Source of the DNA: Bombyx mori
Lineage: Eukaryota > Arthropoda > Insecta > Lepidoptera > Bombycidae
Direction: 5' to 3'
Assembly: GCF_030269925.1 (NCBI RefSeq)
Contig: NC_085125.1
Coordinates: 953,501 to 1,017,500 of the forward strand
Length of the DNA: 64,000 nucleotides
A program made the translations under genes and the position numbers. The notes under the pieces were generated by a model. That model saw only the letters and a list, made by a program, of their open reading frames with translations, did not search any database and was not told where the DNA came from. Shown in pieces: positions 13,006 to 25,200 of the stretch; the stretch's first letter is position 1; every line of letters starts with the position of its first letter.

Positions 13006-13203
13006 TCTTTCTTTTTTCCTACCTAAGCTGATAGCTTTGAGAGGCTATATCAGTAAGCTCACTGGGCTCAAACCTGATGACGTTGCTAACACGAACCCTA
13101 GCAAGATCCGTGCTTCGCAGAATCTACCACCGGATCGGAAACGCGACCCACTGAGAAGATCTGGCGAGAAACTCAGTGGGCTGTGTCTGAGTTTTAGTAA
13201 GTC
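13006..13203 (-). repeat. LINE-like repeat C, 3' end
   Basis: Family description: on its own strand it ends GCCTCTCAAGGCTATCAG then GGTAGGAAAAAA, and carries GAGTTTCTCGCCGGATCTTC and GATCCGGTGGTAGATTCTGC. This copy is 5'-truncated. Confidence 0.7.
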
Positions 13204-13636
13204 ACAATCTATGTCACACATATAAAAGCCTCAATTGTTAATTGAAATACCACAAATGATATTGAATGTTTTAGATAGAAGGTCTCTTGGTCGTTTTGAG
13301 AGATCTATTTCAGACAACTTGGTACAGTTGAAACACATGTTTCTGTGTGAAGGATTGCAATCTGTGCATTTAAAGGTAAATATACTGCAAGACATTTTTG
13401 GGTAGTGTTAAAGTAATTGCCTTGTTTGTCTCGCATTGTCATGCCAGGTGCCATTGACGATATCAGCTGTCTCCCAATTGCAATTCTGAATGAATTATAC
13501 TGTGAATTTTTGCATTTCAATTTTTAATTAAACTTTAACTCGGTTATATTTAGAAAAGATATTTAATTACAAAGATTTTTGCAATTTATAGTCGTAGGAC
13601 CTAAGTATCCAAAAACCTTGTTTTGTTAATTTTGTC

Positions 13637-13990
13637 TTTTTTTTTTATTGCTTAGATGAGTGGACGAGCTCACAGCCCACCTGGTGTCAAGTGGTTACTG
13701 GAGCCCATAGACATCCACAACGTAAATGCGCCACCCACCTTGAGATATAAGTTCTAAGGTCTCAAATATAGTTATAACGGCTGCCCCACCCTTCAAACCG
13801 AAACGCATTACTGCTTCGCGGCAGAAATAGGCAGGGTGGTGGTACCCACCCGGACTTACAAGAGGTCCTACCACCAGTAATGACGCAAATTATAAATTTG
13901 CAGGTTTCATTTTTATTACACGATGTTATTCCTTCACCGTGGAAATCAATCATGAACATTTGTTGAGTACGTATTTCATTAGAAAAATTG
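13637..13990 (-). repeat. Bm1-type SINE, long copy without the tRNA-like head
   Basis: Extends past the usual truncation point to tttcattagaaaaattg, just short of the B-box segment. Confidence 0.85.
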
Positions 13991-14004
13991 ACTCCATATT
14001 ATTC

Positions 14005-14285
14005 CACTAGGTGGGGTCAGCACAGCAATTTTTTTTATTCCATTCACTTCTAACAGCTGTCATCTCAACACTCACTCCTCTTTCTCTCATATCGTCATTC
14101 ACACACTCCATCCATGTCTTTCTCGGTCGACCTCTTCCCCCTCTACCTTGCACTACAATTTCCATACATCTCCTAGTCACATGCATTTTCTCTCTACGCA
14201 TCACATGTCCATACCACGCTAACTGTCCGCTCTTTAATTTGTCAATCACAGGGACTATTTCCACACTTCCTCTGACATGTATTTT
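14005..14285 (-). pseudogene. RTE-like LINE, intact C-terminal RT segment
   Basis: The minus frame 14007-14264 reads KLKSGQLAWYGHVMRREKMH and [20 protein letters not shown], the diagnostic C-terminus of RTE-type reverse transcriptases, ending CCADPT. It is a fragment only and lies just outside the 3' side of CPR gene 1. Confidence 0.8.
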
Positions 14286-15057
14286 GTAATATATATTTTG
14301 TAATTTTGTAATTTTTCATATTATTATAACAATAATATAATGTTAGTTACAATTTTTTAGTAGTTGTGATGTTGAAGCATTAAAAACGAATGTTGTATTG
14401 CATTAACTCGTTTATTTATTCGATTCATTGTTTTATATTTACATTTGATAACTTAAAAACTAACAAAAACGTTTTTTTTATACATTTTCTTATCTCTACG
14501 ACTGTCCGGCGACGCGCGTATTAACTAGTCACTACGATTTTTAACATGAAGGAATTTGAAGGTGACAGACTTTGAGATCATAAACATTACGAAGAAGAAA
14601 ACGAAAAAAAAAGGTGTACAGAATTTTATAATTAATAAGCGTCAGTAATCAGCGTCAGTATCTTTGATGATGATCAGCGAAACGGCAATATATTTTCAAG
14701 TGTTAGCTCAATGAATAGTTCGATAATATTAACGGATTATTTCGTCTTCTCGCATTGAAAATGTATAATCTCAAAACTTACTAATTTTACAGGAGAGTGT
14801 TTTAAAGGTTTAACATGTGGTGTTTTTAATATTAATCATCTTTGCAACATGATTTTGTTTTGTTTTTTACCAGTTACATTATCTATCTTTTAAAGTAAGA
14901 TATCAATTATGTTAATAGTCGTCAAAACATAGGTAAACTAAAAAAAAAACTAGAATTAAACTGTGCTCTTTTGACAGTATTTATGAAAAAAATACTGGTG
15001 ATACCAAATGATTCCGCATATTAACTCGATTTTGAATATTTTTATAAAATTGTACAC

Positions 15058-15063
15058 TTTTAA
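15058..15063 (-). terminator. Candidate polyadenylation signal ATTAAA for CPR gene 1
   Basis: Plus strand TTTAAT reads ATTAAA on the gene strand, about 112 bases after the stop. Alternative AATAAA signals lie at 14411-14420, about 755 bases after the stop. The sequence alone does not decide which is used. Confidence 0.35.
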
Positions 15064-15174
15064 TGTGAAAAGACGATTTGTTCTTCGACAAGCAAGAGCC
15101 TACTTACATTAATTTACATATTAAAAGTCGTTGGTAATTTAAAAATCATCATCTAGATTTGATTTTAGGTCGAA

Positions 15175-15470
15175 TCAGTATTTGTAGCCGGTTTGAGCGT
15201 TGAAGTTACCAGAACCCGAGCCCCGGGAGCCGGCGTTCGGTGCCAGGTACTGACGGGAGGCGGCACCACCGAATCCGGCTCCGCGGCTACCGAAACCACC
15301 AGCACTGGCTCCGAAGCCACCGGCACCAGCACCGCTACCGGATCCGGCTCCAAAAGCACCGCTTCCAGCACCGCCGAAGCCAGAGCTATGGCCACCTGAG
15401 GAGTATCCAGCTGATCCAGAGCTGGAGTAGGCAGCAGCACCAGAGCCGGCACCTTCACCATGGTATGTAC
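15175..15470 (-). CDS. CPR gene 1, exon 3: Gly/Ser/Ala-rich C-terminal tail
   Basis: 296 bases after a pyrimidine-rich acceptor (ttacttcag) and ending in TGA at 15175-15177. Using the phase set by exon 2, the frame reads Gly-Thr-Tyr-His-Gly-Glu and then a low-complexity series of GFG, GAG and SGS motifs, closing with SRQYLAPN and NAQTGYKY before the stop. Longer open frames in other phases or on the plus strand here are by-products of GGC/GCC-rich codons. A possible ATTAAA polyadenylation signal is at 15058-15063, about 112 bases after the stop. Confidence 0.88.
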
Positions 15471-18400
15471 CTGAAGTAAAAAGAAGAAAATTTGAGAAAA
15501 TAAGAATAAGAGAGTTTGATTTTTTTAAGTAAATGTTTCAGAATGCTTCTGATGACACCGTGCTAGGATTTTTCCTAGGAATAGACAGAAGATATACACA
15601 GAAGGTAAATCAGGACTTTGTTATTATGAATACCTTTAAAAGAGATTTAAGCATCTGTTAAATATCTTGTGTTGTATGATGGCTACCCGTCACCAATACA
15701 CTAACAAGACCTGAATAGGCTTACAAAGATCAAAGAATTTCAATAGTTTTATGGACAGTAATATTCTTAATAATATTTGTAACGGTCAGACCCACGAAGT
15801 AATCAAACTGGTTGGATAAACTTTCATATCACCACATCGAGTGAAATGGCTATCAGAAATTCAAGGAAAACTGATAGTCCAACAGAAAATGAAAACAATG
15901 GCTTTGTCTGAGCACATTACTTTAATAAACTAATCTAATTCTTTGACTTTCTAATACTCAAATTCTTGCTATTTGCTTGGTGAATAGTAAAAGATGTCTA
16001 CATTTTAATCGCCTTGTTCTCATTTCATTTCACATTCAATGTACGAAACACCAGCAAAATGTTCATGAAAATTGTTTAAAGTATTTTGTCCCGAACGCAA
16101 AACGACCTTGTAGACACAGTGTGTTCAAAAAATATTGTCATTTCTTTATTTCTAACCACTAATTTTGATTTTTAGACATAAAAATACCCAATACCCGATC
16201 TTGTTGTTTGATGGGAAGCCTCATTAGGGCGGGCCAGTAAATGGGAGGTTTCGTAGCTAAGCGTGATTTTAAGTTGTTGCGGCAATTTTTTGGTCCGGTA
16301 CGATAATATGGGACAGAATAAATAAGTGGCTTCGAGATCTATAGTGAGAATCTATATATATAAATAAAGTCGTGTTAGTTACACTATTTATAACTCAACT
16401 GATAACGGCTGAACTGATTTGGCTGAAAATTGGTGAGGAGGTAGCTTAAAACCAGGAGAAGGACATAGGATACTTTTTATAACGTTCCCGTGGGACGCGA
16501 CATAAAACGTGGTATAACAAAACGCAACTGATATGGAATAACAAAACGCAACTGACAGCTAAACGTAATATATTCTATGGTTAATTATAGTAGAATTTTG
16601 AAGTTGACCGGTTGATGTGTTTGAAACAAACCGTGTGGCGGAACAAAGTTCGCCGGGTCCACTAGTATTTAAATGAAATTAAGTTTAATAAGCTGTGTTT
16701 TAGCAGTCCATGCCATAACATGTAAGATGTTTGTGAAGCTGATTATTAAACTGATTATTAAAGTAAGGATTGCTCAAGTCTATCTACATTTGCCGTGATT
16801 TTGTTATATGTTCTAGTGACTTCGATCTCTTTCTTATTGCTTTTGTAGGCAATTGAGCATACGGCCCGCCTCATGGCAAGTGATTATCGTCACTAATGGA
16901 CATGTCAGTAATGACAGGGCACAGTCAAGTCGCTGCCTATCCCTAAATACTGCACCATGCTACCATCTCGTCTCAATTGTCGTGTCTATGACGTTATAAA
17001 CTATGTGGATCCCGATATTTAAAAACAGGTAAGCTGAGAGAACGTTTTTCCAGATACAACAAACAAAAAACGGACATCTTGTAATTTTATTGATAATTTT
17101 AAGAATAATAAATACGTAAAAAATATGTATTTACGGTTTAATGAAACTGCATCAGTGGTGTGTTTCTCATGAGTTACGGGTCTGATGTTAGTTACTTAAG
17201 CTTTTATTAGTTTAAAAAGTTTACATTTAAAATGTATCTTACAATCCGTTATTTTCGGGGACACAGTCTTTATTACTGTCTGACGATAGTACTGTTATTT
17301 ATTAAAACAGATTGACCACAGTATTCGTGCAAATTACATTAATTTCTTTGATAGCAAAAAGGTGTTTTAAATAATGAAATTGTAAGCGGTTAAATAATTA
17401 GAAAACACTACTTTCTAGAAATAAGCGAGATTCCGGATCGATTATCGTGGATTATGTATACATATTTTGTATCACGTATATATAGACAAGACGAGAATAC
17501 ACAATTACATGTATGTATATATTGAAGTTGCCTTACTGCGTTACGTTTGAACTAGGTACGTAGCTTCCAAACGAAAATTGTTATGTAAATTAGTTACGAT
17601 GTTTTCTACACGTGATAAATTTTGATTAAACAATTATTATTAATTTAAACACGTTAAAATGTCGCATTTATTTTGTTTGTTTATCATTTTAGGGGACACG
17701 ATTACTGTCGCAATTTAATATATTTAGGAAAACTAAAGATAATACTGGGATTTAGAGAAATGTTAAAAAAATATTATATATTAAACATTTCACCGCTCTG
17801 TGACTACTTATATACTTGAGACCTTATAACTTATATCTCAAGGTGGGTGGCGCATTTACGTCGTAGATGTCTATGGGCTCCAGTAACCACTTAATACCAG
17901 ATGGGCTGTGAGCTCGTCCACCCATGTAAGCAATAAAAAAAAATCCCTTGCTGAGCGGCGAAGCGCATTGACATCAACATCTTGAGTTATGAAGTGGAAT
18001 TTTAATTGCTCATTCTTATTTAAATAATGTATTTAACTGCACCTTTTTACTTTAAGTTGCAATTATTTTTTATTTATTATTATTGTACATTTATAATTGT
18101 ATAATGGAGATGTATGGAAATGGTAGTGCAAGGTAGAGGGGGAAGAGGTCGACCGAAGAAGACATGGATGGAGTGTGTGAATGACGATATGAGAGAGAGA
18201 GGAGTGAGTGTTGAGATGACGGCTGATAAAAGAGAATAGTAGAAAAAAATTAGCTGTGCCGACCCCACCTAGTGGGATAAAGTGGAGAAAAAGAAAGATT
18301 TATAATTGTATAATGCCAATTTTCATACTGGAAAGAATGATTCTTTTGTTCCAAAAATAAGTCGCGGCCTCACAATGCATCTTACAAGGAGTACTAATTA

Positions 18401-21400
18401 CCGTTATGCAAAAGTAATCTAAATTTCATTTCGCGAACACTTGAATTGTTCTAATTTCGTATTTCCCATAGTACATTACTGTTCTGTGGGAAGTAGATTA
18501 GCGCCACGCGATATTAACTTTTATAATTCTCTACAATTAGGACGCTTTTGGATTGCGTTCGTGAAACAAAGTAGTTGAAAACAATTATTATTCTGATTAT
18601 TTCCCATTCCGAAGAAATAGAGTATAATCACGCTTGTTTTTAGTATGGTAGACAGATGAACGTTATTAGAATTATTTATCAATTAATTTCTAAAATAATT
18701 ATTTTTATGATATTCGAATTTTGTAGCTATGACGTAAGTTGATCCTTACAAATGTCGCGATTTCCTACAAACAAGGTCTCGGAATAATTATGAGTGGGCC
18801 GCGAAACAAAAGCCACTTATCATTCGTAGAGTTTACATGATACCTTGATGCACACTTTGCAAGTATTTCGCTAACCTTTAAATTAGACAAATTATCATCT
18901 AAAATTTAAATATTTTTGTATAAATTTATTTGCGGATCGGCTAGTGGTAACAACAAGCGTATTGTAAGAACCGAAGGCCGTAAGTTCGAGACAGTTAATG
19001 TTTCAACCTCATATTTCAAGGTAGCAGTATTTATATTGGTATTATGGTTTACAGGTTTGAATACTTCACATCAGTTTCACTGAACTTGAAGCAATAGGTT
19101 TCCGTTTGAAGGACCTCGCAGTGGTTCTAATGTAAACATGAGAATTGAAACTGATGTCTCGAGATGGGTAGCGGAATTAACGTTGTTGATGTCCATGGGC
19201 TCCGGCAACCACTTAACACCAGATGGACGGTGAGTTCGTCCACCTATATAAATATAAAAAAAAAACATAGTTATCTCAAACACGTTATAACTGTTAAATG
19301 TCGAATATCGAAGTTGAGACTTTTAGTATTAAAAGCACAAGTGATACCACAGCGCCTTTTTTTTTATTGCCCTTATAGGCAGACGAGCATACGGCCCACA
19401 TGATGGTGAGTGGTAACCGTCGCCCATGGACTTCGGCAATGCCAGGGGCAGAGCCAAGCCGCTGCCTAGAACGTGATTGTTATCAGATGCGCTGTGTGAC
19501 GCAAAAATTAGTATACAATTGAAATCTCATATCTAGTGTGCTATTTCAAAGATTACTAAGTCGGTAATGCACCGCCGTAATGCGTTTTATTGCAGTGTAA
19601 ATAGTGCTTATAGTAATAATTACGTGTAAGCTGAGTGTAGGAAGTTAGCAATGACGCAGCGTAATTGCAGCAATTTCATAATTGCATTAGTACGTTAATA
19701 GCTTAGAATATTAGTAAGATGCGTTTTAATGGTGATTGTTATTCAAAACTTGGGCAATCTGACTCTGAAGCAAATCCATTGTGTCTGCTGAGCGTTTTAA
19801 AATTATAAATTAAATTTTGTGTTTTGTCTAAAAAAGGACAACGATTGTCTTTTTTACGTCAATTTAAGGCTTAAAGATTAAAAATGATGATGAAAAATTA
19901 CAATCCTTGAATTAATTTTTTTGCGTTTACCAAAAAGACATGAATTTCCGATCAAATTTTTTTTTTTATTGCTTGAATGGGTGGATGAGCTCACAGCCCA
20001 CCTGGTGTTAAGTGGTTACTGGAGCCCATAGACATCTACAATGTAGACGCGCCAACCACCTTTAGATACAAGTTCTAAAGTCTCAGTATAGTTACAACGG
20101 CTGCCCCATCCTTCAAAGCGAAACGCATTAGTGCTTCACGGCTGAAATAGGCGGGGCGGTGGTACCTACCCGTGTGGACTCCCAAGAGGTCCTACCACCA
20201 GTGATTACGCAAATTATAATTTTGCGGGTTTGATTTTTCTATTCTATGAGGTTTCTATATTCCTAAACCGCTCTACACACGAGACTAAGAGTGATTTTAT
20301 TAGCACCGAACCGTAATTAATGCAACCGTATTATATTTGTAATGTTTCAACGAACATCAAGCTGACGTCGAGCGAACAGTATCGCGCAATATCAAGCAAG
20401 AACATTTAAAGCGTTTTAACAATAACTGCATGAGACATTTTGAGGAACTTTGATCTTTCATCGGGCCCCACGACGCGCCTTCCAAGAACACAGACCTAGA
20501 TTTCTAGAGTCAGATCTGAAGTATAGATTCTGTAGTGCAAGTATATAAAGGTCGCGCTTACAATGCTGCGCTGAGGTAAATATCCCTGGTTTTTTTTTCA
20601 TTATGTAAGATTGGATTACGTGCTCCCACAGTTATTTACCAGAACAAAATTCTGTTACCAACTTTGAGATATGACTAAGCTACCCTTAAATCTGAAACGC
20701 GTGAAGCATTACTGCAGTATGCTCTTGGGAATTGAAAATTGGCGAAGATCTCGCTGCTGAGGACGGATGAAATGGTTGGGGCACAGGTTGCATGTATCTT
20801 TTGATTGATGGCTTTTTATTTATTTATATTTTTTATTGCATAGGTGGGTGGACGAGCTCACAGCCAATCTGGTGTTAAGTGGTTACTGGAGCCCATAGAC
20901 ATCTACGACGTAAATGCGCCACCCACCTTGAGATACAAGTTCTAAGGTCTGAGTATAGTTACAACGGCTGTCCCATCCTTCAAACCGAAACGCATTACTG
21001 CTTCACGGCAGAAATAGGCAGGGTGGTGGTACCTACCTGCGCGGCCTCATTAGAGGTCCTACCACCAGTAATTACGCTAATTATAATTTTTGCGGGTTTT
21101 ATTTGTATTACACGATGTTATTCCTTCACCGTGGAAGTCAATCGTGAACAATTGTTAAGTACGTATTTCATTAGAAAAATTGGTACCCGCCTGCGGGATT
21201 CGAACACCATTGCATCGCTAGATATGAAAGCACCGGACGTCTTATCCTTTAGGCCACGATGACTTCAGTTTAACAGTTGTTTTCATTTTTTGTTCCTTGG
21301 CTGGAATAGCTGGATTTAATAACATTAAATGCGAAATGTATCCATAGTTTATGTATTAGTTAATGTATCGCAGCCACCGCTTTCCTTTTCCTTGACTGTT

Positions 21401-22157
21401 CATCAATGCCATTCAGAAACGAACACACATGATCTTTGTCCAAAAATTTCACGAACTAATGCTGTAAAATATCTTGGTCTAAAAATTGACGGCACCCTAT
21501 CTTGGCAAGAGCATATAAATGATTTGGTTGGAAAAGTACGAAAGCTTATCTTTGTCTTTCGGAAGCTAAGAACATCAAGCGATCTCCACATACTGAAAAT
21601 GGTTTATTATGCTTTGGCACACTCTGTCATAACCTATTGCATTGTCGTTTGGGGAGGCTGTAGGAAAGGATTATTACTTAGATTGGAAAGAGCACAGAGA
21701 GCCGTGCTTAAAGTAATATCTAAAAAACCAATAAGGTTTCCAACGGAGGAATTGTATGATATCTGCAAAGTGCCTCGAGTTAGACAATCTTTTATTGGGA
21801 GCACATTGTTACGTAAACATTTGGAACTCGTTTTTGACCCTAATATCTGTTCGCAAACTCGTCGTCAGGGCAGAGTGTGCAAAATCTATGTAGCAAATTA
21901 TAATGTGGTCAGGTCTCACTATAGGTATTTAAGCTCTATTCTGTACAATAAGATAAATAAATTACTAAATATTTACCCACTTATTTCTAAAGAAGTTAAA
22001 ATTATCATTGATAGATGGCTTTTCTCCCTTACATACGAAGATATGGAAGAATTACTGGAGTAGATTACACATTTTGGTAATGAGCAATTTATATATTAGG
22101 TATTAACACGCATCTACACATACACTCAGACATACACCCACACACACACACACACAC

Positions 22158-22247
<90 letters not shown>

Positions 22248-25200
22248 TAATTGTACTTCTAGATTTTGAAATAATATTGTATTGATTTGATAATTGTATT
22301 TAAAATTAATTATTATAATGTGTTTATGAAATATTTAAATTGATATGTTATTGTTCGTTGTGTGTAGGGGTTGGCGTTGTTATCTGCAACACAGTCTATG
22401 ACTACAGCAGATAACATCGTTTCAATATTTGTTATTATGATTAAAATTGTATGTTTTTGTAATAAATAAATAAATAAATAAAAAATAAATAAATAAAAAA
22501 TAAGTTTTGAAGCAATTAATAGTCTAGCTAAAGATAAATATATGCATTCGTTTACAAATATACTTCAAAAATTGAAGTAACTACAGCACTAGCAACTTGC
22601 AAATAATTACAAAACTTAGTCTACTATTAGCCAACGTAACCTGATTATTTATTAAGTGTATCAATTTAGAATCAGTTAACGGAATGACCTATGAACTATG
22701 CGTCTTAGAGCATCGGCCCTCACGATGCGTGCTGCAATGCAAGCTCCCACGTTTTGTAAACTCAGTCAGGTTAAGGTGTATTCGCACTTGTGATTAAAAT
22801 AAAATATTCTCTTTGAGAAAATACGGTGGTAGCGATCTGGATATTTTTTTCCAAAAAGACTTGGTCCTGCCCTAATGAAATTGAACGCGTTCGATATTGT
22901 ACTGTATTATTGTTGATCTAACTAGGAGAGGAGAGTTCTTTGATTCGCATAGTTAGAGAATCAGAATAGAAAATATATAGCGATTCTACAGCACAAAAGG
23001 GCCGTCTGGTGGTGGACCCGAAAGAAATAATAAAATGCTGCTGATAAGCTACTGATTGAACGTAAAACCTTACTTAGGCAAGGTTAGCTATACCGCGAAC
23101 CAAATATTCTTTTTCAAAATAGAAAAAAAAGAAAATACAATGTCTGCGAAATTATTTGGAAATTTAGCTTACCATACTCATGGCCGTTACTTTGGTACAG
23201 ATATCGACCTCATGTCTCAAGGTAGACGGGGTCATAAATATATTACCATAAATGGGCTTGGAACACATTCTGATTTCATTTAATTATTTACTTAGCAACA
23301 ACGTTACGAGCTAGCCGGCCGTGTAGATGTACCCTTATAATGAAATCGCAAAACGGAGCAATGAGTGAATATAGCGGCGGAATAGGAGCTCAGAGTTGTT
23401 ACGTGTTAGTTTTATCATTAGGTGAGACAATCGTGATACGATCACATATAATTACATCCGGTTAAATTTTACGATTAAAAAAAAAGAAACACTAGAAATA
23501 CAGTAGAAAAATTGTCTATTCATGAGGCTATGCTGTGGTTCTTTGGGGAGGCAAAAGAGAGATGGGGCATGATCGATTAAATATGAAAGACATTTATCAG
23601 ACAATGATCTATTTTTTATTTTATTTTTTAATTGCAATTATGTTACACAGCCCACCTGTTGTTAAGTGGTTACTGGAGCCCATAGACACCTGCAACGTGA
23701 ATGCCGCCACCCACCTTGAGATGTGAGTTCTAAGGTCTCAGTATAATTACAACGGTTGCACCACCCTTCAAACCGAAACGCATTACTACTACACGACAGA
23801 AATAGGGGGGTAACTACCCGTGCAGACTCACTATGGGTCCTACCACCAGTAAAAATTATCATGGATTTAGATTTGAAGGATAAGGTAGCTCTTGTGACCA
23901 TTAAGGTTTGGCATCTGCGTTCACTTTGTGCTATCAATATGGATTCCGGTCACCACATAACATCAGGTGGAAGTTGAGATCACCCTGTTTAGTCAGATTC
24001 TGATTTATTCTCAAGAATACCTGAGTTGAAATGGAACATTCGGCCGATACACCTCACGTGGCAAAAGACACCTTAAGAAATACTTGGTCCATATACTTTG
24101 ATTTGATTACGTAAAATCTAATTTCTTTCATAACTGTACTATCATTAGGCATTGCATCCGTGCTAATTTCGACCCGAATTGCATTTAAACAAGGTCAAAA
24201 GTCGGTTAATTGTGTATTTGAGATGACTAGACTGGCAATTTGTGGTCTGAGCGATTTGAGCACTTTTACCTGATATTTGTCTCATTAGTGTGTATTTTTG
24301 TATAGTGTGTTAGATCTATAGGCAACATGGGATTAAATGAGGAATTATAATTAAATACTATATGTTATTAAATGCTAAATATAATTAAATACTAATTAAA
24401 TGGTAATGACACAATTTTCGTAATTTAAAAGATATTTCTGTGATATAAATTTTTCAAATGTAGCATTTGAAATGAGTCTTATTAATTAAGACTAAGGTAT
24501 CTCTGTATAAAACTCAAAATCATAGTGATTTTACTGTCTTAGAATCCAAAATATTGTGTTTACTTGCTATCAGGGGGATTTAAATTCAATTGTAACTTGT
24601 AAATGTAGTAAGGAAGCTGGCAGATTAGTATTCGTCAATCAGCCCCGCTTCGCACTAGGCTAGATAGCAAAAGACATCTTCTCTTTAGGGTTCAATTGAT
24701 ATCTTAACTCTTGGGAGGAGCATCGTGAGTGGCAGCGCCCATTTTGGAATAAAAAACAGGCAACTGGTAACACTAAATTGAGCTACAAAAAGCAAGTCGC
24801 TAACTACGTCTTCGTGTCCAGAAACTCATCAATGCTGTCACTTTTTGCCGACACTTTTTCGGTCATTACTAATTTTGACCGTCAGAACATCGGACATAAT
24901 GTTATGTAACAAATATATGTTTTTTTGTATTGGCTAGATAGACTGAAGCGAGGTGTGATTAATTTGACGTGTGATAACAAACAAAAAGTTTTGTTATTAA
25001 TTATGTAGTGTCAGAAAACATTAATGGAGGGAGCTTCTTTGATTCGTTTTTGGCTTGTAATAATTTGTAAATAAGCATTTGAACATCTTGATGTTGGCTG
25101 TAGTAGAATAGAATAAGTCCGGCAAAAGCCTCAATCCACGTAATAACAGTATCAGCTAACTGGGATAGAGCAAAGGGGTAGAGCTAACTGGGATATGCAA

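Noticed and set aside
15165..15479. Alternative frames over the cuticle tail exon, including a 98-codon minus frame and Thr/Ser-rich plus frames
   Set aside because: The splice phase from the RR-1 exon selects the GFG/GAG frame ending GYKY. The others are shadows of GC-rich codons.
21329..22063. 244-codon open frame as a host gene
   Set aside because: The content is the C-terminus of a LINE reverse transcriptase followed by a typical LINE 3' tail.
23056..23283. 75-codon open frame
   Set aside because: No motif and no gene context inside the intron; could not be supported as an exon.
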